Shown here in pieces: positions 26,401 to 38,400 of a DNA stretch of 64,000 nt. Both the position numbers and the translations under genes were made by a program. The DNA lies in contig OZ037769.1 of assembly GCA_964035545.1 (NCBI GenBank), positions 16,621,633-16,685,632 of the forward strand, given 5' to 3'. Position 1 is the first letter of the stretch. Every line of letters starts with the position of its first letter. The notes under the pieces are model-generated. The model saw only the letters and a program-made list of their open reading frames with translations. It made no database searches and was not told where the DNA came from. The DNA comes from Bugula neritina (Eukaryota > Bryozoa > Gymnolaemata > Cheilostomatida > Bugulidae).

Positions 26401-29400
26401 ACGGATGCCCAGTCTATTGCAGAAGACTATATTTTTTGGCTGAGGAGGCTTAGTGGAATTCCAGATGTGAATACATATCCAACCGTTATTAACTCTCTTC
26501 TTGTTAATATTCCAGTAGAGGTTGAAATAGAACTGGAGAACTCAGATCGTGAGCACTGTGACCCTCTACAGTCGTACTGTGTTCCATCTCAGTCAGCAGG
26601 AATCACCACTTCCACTAGTTCTACTAATATCTCAACTCCTGTAATAGTAGACTGTTTGCCTCAACGTTGTTTTTACCCAACATGTGGTCACTCGAAACCC
26701 AACTCTCTCAGTACCTTTCTGGTGTCTGAGATCCAATATCAAGTTGGCTCTCTAGACGAGGGATACTTACCCTTCAACACCTCTCTTCCAGAGTGCGGTA
26801 TCACTATGACAGGAAGTGATATCATCATCACCGAAGCTACAGGAGAGTGTAACACTGTTTTGTCACCTCAACAGATATATACCAGTTTACAGACTCCTTC
26901 ACAAAACTGGACTTTGATGTTCACAGTTGAGCAGCTTACATCACTGAATACGTCTGCACCGTGAGTCCTCTAACATAGACTGAGTCACATAGACTAACAT
27001 AGACTGAGTGAACTATTAACATAGACTGAGTAGGTCTATACTAGCATGTAATTTTGACTAATGTTTTATGAATCAAATGAACATTCAAATTTCTTTCTGT
27101 AACTTTTAGAGCTCCATTTCTCAACATTTCCGGCTATGAACCCATTATTAGAGCTCCACTTTTATTAATCAAATTAGCATTTAAACTACTTTCTGTAACT
27201 TTTAGAGCTCCATTTCTCAACATTTCTGGGTATGGATCCACTATTGACAGCCTTTCATTTGGAATATTCTGGACTCTTAGTTTCTGGTTTAATGAGAGTG
27301 GATACCTGGAAGCTAGTAACTCACCAGATCACAACCTGACAGTCTTTGACCAATACCCAACGCCGAGTCAAACTCAACACATAACTTTGCAGGTAGCTGA
27401 ACTGCAATTATTCCAGTGCTCAGTGATGATAATTATTTAATATTCACTGTATGTTATCTTTCATCTTATTTGTTTACAATTTGCAGTTTATTGAAGACAT
27501 AATCCTGGTATTTGTTGATGGAGAAGTATCTCACAGGTATTTACCACTTTCAAGCAGATTCCAGACTATTTCCGAGTACGTTGTTGGGTTTGGAGGGTCT
27601 GACATGACAGGAGAGTTTACCAACATCCAGTTATACAATGCTCAGGCCTCAACTAAGTGAGTCACTCATTTACTGTTTAAATATGTAACTGCTTTGTTAC
27701 TTGACTATTTGGGTACTTGTGTACTCAACTTGTTAGGTACTCAATAAATTGATTACATTACTACTTTTTTGTACTTAACCAATATAGCTCCTACCTATAC
27801 AGCTATCTTGAGTAATACTTGACTATGTTTTGGGTATTAAACTTTGTGTGCCTAATTACTTGGGTACTACCCCAGTATCTTACTGCTTGAACTCAAACTT
27901 TCCACACTATCATTTCTCAAAATGTGAATTTTTTTATTTTTAAATACATAAATAATGCACTTTTATTTACTGAGTACTGAATGACGAACTGCTGATCAAT
28001 CACTGATAAGTTGAATCACTTTCCTTTCTGTTGAGTACCATTTTTGTTCTCCTTTCAGTGAGATCTACTCCATGTACTCAGGATCTCCACTATCACTTTA
28101 CCGAATTCGACCCGAGTGTGAATGTCCTCGTCATTATTCTGACACATTCAGCTTTATTGCTGGAGATGAAAATCAGTTGGACTGTGTTGATCCGTACCAG
28201 AATTCAACTAGCAGGTTTGGGACTGAGACACCTTATGGCACTGCTAGCAATGGGAAACTTTCCATCTTCAACAGCAATGGCTGGAAATCAGACCACACTG
28301 ATGAGGCGGAGATAACTCTTAATTTCAATCAACCACTGTTGGTACGTCTCAATACAAACTGAATAATAAACAAAATAAAAATAAATTATTTAAATTTTGT
28401 TCGAAAAAAGGTAACTAAATGTAACTTTTTATGAAACAATGATGTCTTAATTTCTCAGATACCTGCAAGTTTAACAATTTTAACAATTTTAACAAACTTA
28501 GCCTCCCCACATCCGAGGACACACTACCACCGTCCAAAACCACCTCCCTCGCGACCTAAAGCGAGAGAGGTGCTCCCTGCAAGAGTAAGGCACGAAGAGA
28601 GAGTACAGGTACAGCCCCATGGGAACAGCTATTTCTTGCCCGGTAAAATAGAGGGCAAAGCTGTTACCTTCCTACTTGATTCCGGCTGTACCACGAACCT
28701 CATAAGTCGCCAACTCTTCAATACCCTCAGTACTAGGGTCAGCGGCGAGATGGAACCGTACGAGGAGAAGTATGGCTGACGGGTCGTGCATTCCCTTCTA
28801 TGGTATAATTGAGCTGACGGGACGCATTCGAGATCAACTGATCCAAGAGACGTTTATCGTCAGTTAGCTCAAGGAGGACGCCATCCTCGGGATGCCATTC
28901 CTAAAACGGCACGGATGTCACATCGACTTTAGCAAGTTTGCTATGGTGATGTCCGGGCGAAAACTCGCTTGTGTCGACAAGTTCAGCCGCCCCTTGGTGG
29001 GAGGCGTGCAGGTGGTACGAAACTGCACCGTACCAGGTCGCTCCCGGGCTACTATTCACTGCAGAGTGAACAATAACCGGTTCTCTGGACTCGGGGTAGT
29101 TGAAGGCGCGCATGAAAGAATCCAACTTGCCAGCAGCTTAAATCAGCTGACTGAGCGAGGAGAGATCTTAGTGCAGTGTGTAAACCCTTTTACTGAGTCC
29201 ATCAAGCTCCCAGTTGGGTCTATGTTGGGCCGGTTCCACTCTGTCCAAGAGGAGGACGTAGGCCCGTCGCTGGGAGATGCAACGGAGAAACCCCCTCAAC
29301 GCCCTAAAAGGGGCCAGGGACTGTCCCAACACACATCCGGAGTTATACGAGACAGCTTGTGGTGGCTGTGCGAGCAACGAGGAACACTAGGCTATGGCGA

Positions 29401-32400
29401 AGTTGCTACGCGACTATGGTGATGTGTTCAGTAGCGGAGGTCACGACGTGGAACTGGCTGGAGCTGTCAGACAAGAGATACCGCTGACTGCAGGAACAGT
29501 CCCTATTCGGCAACCCACATGCAAGTTGGGGCCGGAGAAGGAGGTTAGTCGACAAGTCCGGGATCTTCTAGACCGCGGCCTCACCGAGCCAGCCCACAGT
29601 GCGTGGAGCTTGCCGGTCGTGTTGGTCCTGAAGAAAGACGGAAGTTGGCGGTTCTGTGTGGACTACCGCAAGCTCATTAGCGTAACCATACAGGACGCCT
29701 ACCCTCTACCTCGTATTGATGAATCACTGGACGCCCTAGCCGGCAGCGAGTACTTCAGTACGTTAGACTTGTTGAGCGGTTACTGGCAGGTTCCTCTGAG
29801 TCCCGACGCCCAGGAGAAGGCGGCGTTTATCATCCGGGACGAACTGTGGAAGTGGAAGGTGCTGCTCTTCGGGTTAACCTCCGCCCCGGCCACTTTTCAG
29901 AGGCTGATGGAGCAAGTCCTCAGCAGACTCCACTGCACAGGATAGTTAAGGGCAGCCTTTTAGCTGCAACTGCCTTGCTGAGGTTTGCATTGTAATCATA
30001 TAAGAATTCAGTACCAGTAAAATAAAATCTCACCTAATTGTGCTAGAGTCAAAATTTAAAAACTATGTTGTAGATCTTCTTTTTCCCCAGTGTAAATTTT
30101 TTGGAAATTTCAATTTTCATTTTTTTTCTAAAGTTATAGACAAAAAACTGCCCAATTTTGGCCAATTTTGCCTGAAAAGCTGACTTTTCAGTACCAGTAA
30201 AATATCTCAGCAGCAAAACATGATATCTGAATTAAAATTGCGCTGTTGGAATCCTGAGATATTTTTCCAGTGTAATTTTTTTCTTTTTCCAATAACTCCT
30301 CTAGATTGCCCATAAATTGTTGATTTATACACTGAACATGCTCGACTTTTTCATAGATAATTAGCAGCGCGCAGCACTTCATGCTTCAATGAGCACAGAG
30401 GGATGATCAGATATTAGCGCGTACATACTAATTACAGGCTTGCTAGCTGGCAGGCTATAATGAATAGCTTGCTTTGTTCTTTGTTTATGTAGCACCCATA
30501 ATGGAACGTTTATAGATAACGCAGCTCTAATGAAGGTTGCTGCTTATTGGCTGTAGTTTAATCTTAGGCTAAACAATTGCAAGTAGGCAACACGCATGTC
30601 ACCCACAAAGCCATATTATTCAAGAACCTAAACTACATTTTGAGAAAAATTTATCATATTCTTAGTGAGGATGCCCTTAACTATCCTGTGTGGAAGACAC
30701 TGTTGATCTACCTCGATGATGTCATTGTGATCTCCCCAGACTTCGAGACACACGTCAGTCGTCTGCGGGAGGTTTTCGAAAGACTCCGAGGTGCCGGTCT
30801 GAAGCTATAACCTTCCAAGTGCGCTCTATTGCAGCCGGAGGTCAAGTACCTGGGGCACGTTGTCGGTCGAAACTGCGTGGCAACGGATCCCGAGAAGGTA
30901 CGGGCGATAGAGGACTGGGTCACCCTCCAAGATTTGACTGGACTCCGGGCTTTATTGGGTCTGGTAGGGTATTACAGACAATACATACCAGACTTTGCAG
31001 GGATAGCGCAGCCGTTAAATCGGCTCACCGCAAAGGGAGTGACTTGGCCGTGGACCCCGGTCGAACAAGGACCATTCGACCGCCTCAAGGGTTGCCTACT
31101 GACAGCACCCATCTTGGCTTACCCAGATCCTACTCTGGAGTACATCCTCGACACGGACACCAGTGACCAGAATGTTGGCGCTGTGCTGTCTCAAATAGTA
31201 ATAGCTTACTACAGCAAGTCTCTCTCACCCACTGAACAAAATTACTGCACTACCCGCAAGGAGTTGCTGGCAGTAATCAAGTCAGTGAAGCACTTTAGAC
31301 CATACCTGTACGGCAGGAAGTTCCGGCTGCGTACGGATCATGCCTCCCTGATCTGGTTGTGCAAGAGAGCAGAACCGTTCAGTCAGGTAGCCCGGTGGCT
31401 CGAGTTCTCCTACTGGATCGAACACCAGCCGGGTGGGAGGCACAGTAATGCAAATGGTTTGAGCCGGCGACCCGCTGGAGGTTGTAAACAGTGTCTCAAC
31501 ATTGAGAGGAGGGACGGAAGTCCCCCACGATGTGAGTTAGAGACGCTGGCTCACCACGGAGCACAGTTTGACTGGGACCAGGGTCAGCTCAAGCAGACAG
31601 CTGACAAGTGTTGTCCAGAACATCCGCGCCAACCCTGTTTTGGCCGATAATGTCCGGGAGCTGAAGAAGCTTCAGGAAGAGCTGCCTGGAGTAGTGGCAG
31701 ACATATATCAGGCCAAAAAGGAAGGGCGACGACCCAGCATGGAACAACTGCGACAGGGATGCGCCGAATTCCGGCTATTCTGCCAACGTTGGGACTCGCT
31801 GAGGATCGGGCAAGATGGTCTGTTGACCATTTTTATAGCTGCCAACGGCAGACACCCGGAGAGGAAGAGGGTGGTCTGCCCCAGTGCCATACGCCGTGAG
31901 TTAATTTGGAACACTCACAAACAGGCTCACGCAGGGGTCAAGAGAGTGATCTCCAAATTGCAACTCTAGTGGTATTGGCCCAAGATGGGGCGTGATGTCC
32001 GACTCAGAGTAAAGCAGTGTGAAATTTGCCAGGCCAGCAAGCATGGCCGTCTCCCTGGTGAAGCAGGACGGCGAAGGTTATATGCTGGAAGGCCGCGGCA
32101 AGTAGTAGCTGTCGACCTGGTCGGACCCATGCCCCTAACCCCCAGAAGCAATAGTTGGATCTTAGTACTCACCGACCACTTTACGAGGTGGGCGGACGCT
32201 CTGGCTATCCCAGATGCGTCAGCCCCGACAGTGGCCAGTGTGCTAGACCAACATGTATTCTGTTACTTCGGTCTCCCCGAACAGAAACACTCTGATCAAG
32301 GCGCTCAGTTCTAGTCTCAACTGATGAGCAACCTTTGCCGCCTCTGGGGAGTAAATCAGAGCAGGACCACCCCCTACCATCCCCAAGGTAACGGGGTGGT

Positions 32401-35400
32401 GGAGCGCAATAACCGTATGCTAGGTGATGCGCTCCAGAGTCTACTCCTTGGACGCAGTCAAGAGGAATGGGACACGGTGTTGCCGCAAGTCATGCGCGCT
32501 TACCGTAGCACCTCACACCAGTACTGGTGAGACCCCAAACCTCCTGATGCTCGGGAGAGCGACCCGAGTTCCTGATCATCTTACCTACCACGTTCCAGGG
32601 CAAGACAGCTCGGTTCACGAGTATGCCAGCGAACTAGTAGAACGGATGAGGGTCGCACACGAAATGCTGCAAGAAAAGCAGTGGCAGGTGCGGCGCGAGA
32701 AATCCGAGGAACCACCCCTCTATCAGAAAGGAGATTGGGTGTGGATAGTCAATTACTGTAGGCGTCGCGGACAGGTGGCTAAGTTACAGCCTAAGTTCGT
32801 GGGACCCTACGTGATAGTCGAGGCTATGCCCAACTATACCTACAAGATCGAGTGCTCAGGACATGTGTCCATCCAAAATGAGGCTCGCTTGAAGCCCCAT
32901 TGGGCTAGCCCAGACGCAGTGAGAGAAGCCCCCCCCCACCATTGTTGGAGCCCAGGAGGCAGACGACAATGCGTGGGCAAGGGCGGTATGGACCTGAATA
33001 TGAAGTGATCATTCCGCGGGAAGAAGACTTAGTACGAGACGAGCGACCGCTTTTACCTACAGAAGTGCGTTCGCTGCCTCCTACACCAAGTCTGATTCCA
33101 TCACTTCCAGAAACCGATCCGGTTCCGGAAGTGCAAACCCTCATGAAGGGAGGGGCTCCATCCGGAGAACAGGAAGAAGTAACCACTACCGGTGAATTAG
33201 AAGCGCCGTCAGAGGCCCCTGCTAATCCACCGGTGATTGCGCCACCTCCCCTAGAGCGGGGACAACCTACGAGACAACCCCGTCATATTTAAAGGATTTT
33301 GTATGTGACTGCATTAAAAGCGGCGCGTATGAAAGTCTAGCGAGGAACCGTACAGGAAAAGTATCAAGCAATTGCGGGAGTTGTCAACACCACGGAAAAA
33401 TCAACTTTTGTATCGACGGATTTAAAAATAAAATTTATCCGCCGAGCGTGCAAAGTCCTAGTCACGCACCCCAACCACGTTGCTCGATCTTTTTTTATGC
33501 TGATGCAGTCAAGAGCAGACATGTTCCTAGTCACTAGTTCAAACCATTTCACAAACATTCAGTATGTCATACAATACCGGATCATGGGGTGAGTTAACTA
33601 TGTCTTGATATGGAAACTAGATTGCATCACTCAGTTCCGACTCGTTCTCGTCAATTGAGCTAGAGATAAGCTAGTGAACTACAGTGGTAGAAACTCAGAT
33701 TGATTTAGAGGTTTCACAATCTTACTGCAGTGTGTGTTCTTTCCAACTACTCACTACCACAATCTCTACAAGTACCAACTGAACGAGAAGTTGCCAGGCT
33801 GTCTAAGGCCGACAACACTACAGTGTATTTTACTAACGCTGTTGAAACTCTTTCAAGTTACACTCGACCTGCTACAACCAGGGTACGGGATAGAGCACCT
33901 CCCGCTCCGCACCACGAGGAGCATACCAATGGCGGACGACCTGAGCCACTGCGCCGCCGCTGGCGGTGAGTGTCGCCGGAGACGGAGAAGAAGATAGAAG
34001 CGGCCTGGGGACCCAAAGGAAGGACACAATGCCAGATTTGCTACGAAGAGAGCCTGTCTCACCGCTTTCTGAGGCTACACGTCAATGCCCATTTCCTACT
34101 AACATTCTGTCCATGCGGACACAACGACGTCTACCCCTACCCCGTCACCAGGCATCGAGCGGCTGGATGCTTCCCGGGGGAGAACTATGTAGTAGATGCT
34201 GATTTCTATCCGGAATTTCTGACTCTCATACGGCCCTTGGTAAAGAAGGCGATGTTACTGGCTGTTCTAACCTCCAGTTTCCAGCATGTGTTAGACTATG
34301 CTAGACAGCAATCCCCATTGGTATCTGACCGCCCTCAGATTGTGTATACCCCGAAGAGTTCGCTTACCCTGAAGAAGAAGAAGAAGAAGTCTCACCCCCC
34401 TCATAGAAAACGAACACCATCTCCAGATCCTGCTTGCCTGGCCACTGTGGAGGAGCGTTTCCTTCGGCTGCAGGCTGAGTTCACCCAGTTAGCCCCGAAT
34501 CTACTCAGTACCACAACAGGACTTTACCAATTAAAAGGCTCTTTAGGCCGGATTAAACGGAAGCTACGTGCCCGTCAAGCCAAACATCGGCTTTCCAAAC
34601 ACTGACTCTGGTTCTTCTGTCTAGAATGATCAGTAAGCCTCACCCTCTTGGAAGTCCAAGGCTACAACGTACTATGATCATGTAAATGCTTGACGGCTCA
34701 TCTTCCTTGTCCAACACCACAGCTAGAGGTACTCTCTCTCTCTATAGCTAGCCAATTGTATGTGACTCGCTGTTATGATGATTGTGTCTGTCATTGTTAT
34801 ATATATATATATATGTGTGTGTTTGTATTATTTCTTTTGGTCTACTGATGTTATGTGTGTTAATTTTAAATATTTTTTTATCAGAAAGGGAGCTTTCTCC
34901 TGGTGGGGGCGGTGTGGTGGCTCGTGGAGCTACCAGCAACGTAATAAAGGGGAAATATTATTTCCCCCACGAGTGCAGCACGGGGTCATGTAGATGACCC
35001 GGAACAATGGACAGCCAATTAGCGACACTGACAGTTATTAGTAGTAGTAGTTTCTCGCTGTTATTTAGTTAAGAATAAAGTGTTGAATTGTATGGACGTA
35101 TCGATTAACTGAATGTATTTGTATAGTTTTTGTGATGTATTCTTGTGTGTAAAATATACTCGTATTAACTCGACTTATCCTGGTGAAGTTCTTTAGCAAA
35201 TAAATAGACTCTCTTGATTGCACTTCAACCCAAATCTGGAAATTATAACAGCTTGGCTCTGCCTGGATGGGTGTACTCCTACCCCTCCCCCTTCGTGCGG
35301 TGTATCGAAGACATTATCTATAAAATCCGACCGGTGGCGAAGCAGATGACATGATAAGACTGCGCGGGAGTACGACGCTTCTTCCCTATATTCATGTTCC

Positions 35401-38400
35401 TTACACAATCTGGTGAGGATGTACATCAAACCATGCCGACGGACTGTTTCTTTCTCGCATATTTTAAAAAATGTGTATGGCATCTATTCTGATTTGTTTT
35501 ATTCTTATGTATTTTATATTTCTTTTGTTATTATTCAAGTAGTAATTGACGAAGGTACCTTTCGATAGGAGGGGAGAATGTAAGGGTTTTTAGTAATGCA
35601 TTGGTTATATTGTAAGGGTTTTTGATAGTGCATTAGTTATATCGAAAGGATACTTCTCACTAAGACAGTTACATGATGCAGCCAGCATCATGCCATCAGG
35701 ATGGCCTGATCGTGTTGGCCAATGAAACAGGACTAGCAATTAATTAGTAGGCGGAGCTGTCGATGTACTGTGAAAGCATGCTAGGTAGCTTGATCGGCAG
35801 AGAGGACTGGATTGCGTTATAGTAAAGTCGTGTACTAATAGCTCTCTATGATGTAACAGTGCGTTATTTGTAGTCTCTTTTATTATTGTATGCTTAGATA
35901 AATAAATTCTATTCAAATCGTCAGCAACCTGATGAAATAGCTTTGTATAAGTTGACCCACTACTCTAAAGTGTGAACAGCGAAATTTACTACACTATAGC
36001 TATGTTAGTTTGTATGCTGGCTCTAAGGTACATGAAATTGTTGATTACTAGTTGGTTGTTACTAGTTGCTAGAACTTTACTAGTTACTAGTTGCTAGTTA
36101 CTAGTTGCTAGTTACTAGTATTTTACTACCAAGTAATCACTTTTGCATAGATATGCAAGTAACTTAGCCCTATAAATGACTGTGTTTTACAGAATAACTA
36201 TGGATAACCAAAGAACCACCAGTTTTGCATCTTTGTATCAAGTGAATGTGCTTCTACTATCTTTTTACAGATGTATGCTGTTACTGGCAATTTCCGTATA
36301 TTTCCGGATGTGAACTCGACACTTTTTCGCCCTGCTAGGATGGAGATTGAACTAATCAGTACTAACCCGGCTATAGAGGGTGCTGTATCTTACATCAGCG
36401 ATGACTGTTTAGAAGACTATGGTATAGATCCGTACAACTATAACACTGTGTTTGGAGAAGGGAATAGTATACTTCCTCAGAAAAGAAAGAAACGAGCTGT
36501 GGTACAGACAAACATTACACCAAAATGTTTCAACTGGAAAGATGTCGCTCCACCTTCTAGCAGGTATTTGAACACTATTACCACTTGCATGACTCATCAT
36601 CATAATCTGATTTATTAAACTCTGTTCTTGCTTTTAGAATTTTAGCTAAGGAATTTTTTATTTTCTCTAAAAAATTATAAATTGAAGGGAATGGCAGAAT
36701 GATTATTTATTAATAGAAAATTCATTAATAAAATATTAAATATTACATAGCATTTCTCTATACATGTTCTTTTAGGACGTTTTCTATAGAGCTTCTTTTT
36801 AGACAATTTATCTTGTTATGTGAGATTGCGTAATATTAGACATTATCAACATATGCCGTATGGTGATTCATAATAAAGGAGATAACTCTAATAGATTTCC
36901 ATTGTTGGACATAGGAGAATAGGTGTGCTGTGACCTGAAGCTTTAACTATTTTGATTAAACTGTGAAGATAGTTTAGGGACTAATTATATTTGGTGTTAA
37001 CTTAGAGTTTAAACCTCGCACTATGTTGTGTGTAAGTATTATTGTACGTTTCCAGGTATGTTAGTTGGTTTTACATTCCAATTCTGACACCTACCGAAGT
37101 GGGAGAGTACCTAAATGATGCGTACAGCAGCACTCAGTTGTACATCCGTCTCATTGGACACACGTCTCTTGTGGACGCTGCCAGAAAGGAAAACTGGTAC
37201 TGGATTAGGAGCCTTGGAATATACGGGAGGTAATAAGTTCTGCCTTTCTATCTCTATTACCAGTACCATGTTTCACAAAGTCATTATTTGTGTAGTAACT
37301 TGGAATACATGTGATGATGCAACTATAGCAACAGACATTCTTATAGTTTATTAACCTATATATGCTTAGTTTTAAGAAAGAACTGTAATATTAATTTGTT
37401 TCCATTAGTTTTCGAATTATTTATCTGTAGCACCTGGTAGTAATAAGTTATTGCAGTTTTTACTAACAAAGACTTTTTTAATTCCTAAGATTTACAATCT
37501 AGTAGACCTTCCTATGTGTCCAATGACTCACAATGAATACACAATATACAGATTTAGCAGCTCATTACTCTCATACCTTTCTTGCTTCTATCTCTAAAGA
37601 GTTTTTTACACGTTTTATAAATATAAAATGTTCTGGGAAAATCACGCTTACTATAATATAAGACGATTGAGTTTTTTCAACCTATTGCTTCCCTCTCCAC
37701 TTTATGCTAAATTCATGAAGCAAAGTTTTTTGTAAATACTGATTTCTGACTTTGATAATATTATTGGTCATTTGCTAATAAAGGTTTTAAACCTTTTCAG
37801 GTGTTTATCCTATATATGTATGCATTCATGTTCCTTTAGATAATCTGAAATGTTTTTTTTGTGTTTTACAATGCATAGATTGAAACTATTACCTCTGAAT
37901 TAATACTATTAATAAAAATGATATTGTATTGTGATAATTTATTCTCAGACCTCATTGCGGAGGGAATCCGTACCAGATACTTCCCCATTCAGCTGTTAAC
38001 ATGTCCAACTACTACCAGTTCACGAAGCCAGGATACAAGTTCTACGAGTGTACTTGTCCCCCGGGTGTCTCAGGAGATCAGTGTGAGCAGTGCATCAACT
38101 CCCCGGGGGTCTTCCGGTACACCAAGAGACTCGGCGTCTGTGCAGACTGCGCCTGCAGTGACCTTTCCATGAGTAAACAGTGTGATACATTCACTGGTCA
38201 ATGTCCATGTGAAGGATCTGTAGATGTTGAGCTCGCTGGCCGCCAATGTGTGAGATATTAGTAACAATTTAGCATTTCCTGTACTGGCTACCATGTAGTG
38301 CGTAGACAGTTTTGGTAACAAAGCGAACTAATTTAGCATTTATCATAAATTGTCATCATGTTTGTTAGTTTATATGCAGCTATTTTGTGTCCTATATAAA

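Larger units (their letters stand above)
28501..35200 (+). mobile_element. Degenerate Ty3/gypsy-like retroelement in gene B intron 5
   Basis: GC-rich block in AT-rich intron. In order: retropepsin ([12 protein letters not shown] near 28670) and ILGMPFL; reverse transcriptase ([20 protein letters not shown], then YLDDVIV near 30710); RNase H with TDHASLIWL; an HHCC-type integrase finger and DDE-type core ([28 protein letters not shown]); and a GPY/F-like end ([14 protein letters not shown]). It is broken by several frame shifts, stop codons near 30808, 31967 and 32312, and a nested 755-bp element. The 5' end (gag and 5' LTR) is missing. An LTR-like segment starting TGTGGTGGCTCG at 34913 may be its own 3' LTR (low certainty). 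Non-functional relic. Confidence 0.85.

Noticed and set aside
28031-28315. Alternate frame over gene B exon 5
   Set aside because: Out of frame with the laminin N-terminal domain, which has splice support in all copies.
32905-33292. Proline-rich frames on both strands after the integrase
   Set aside because: Low-complexity tail of the retroelement; no domain or support beyond an open frame.
35193-35483. Minus-strand 96-codon frame between the two LTR-like segments
   Set aside because: No recognisable domain and it lies within retroelement-derived non-coding sequence.
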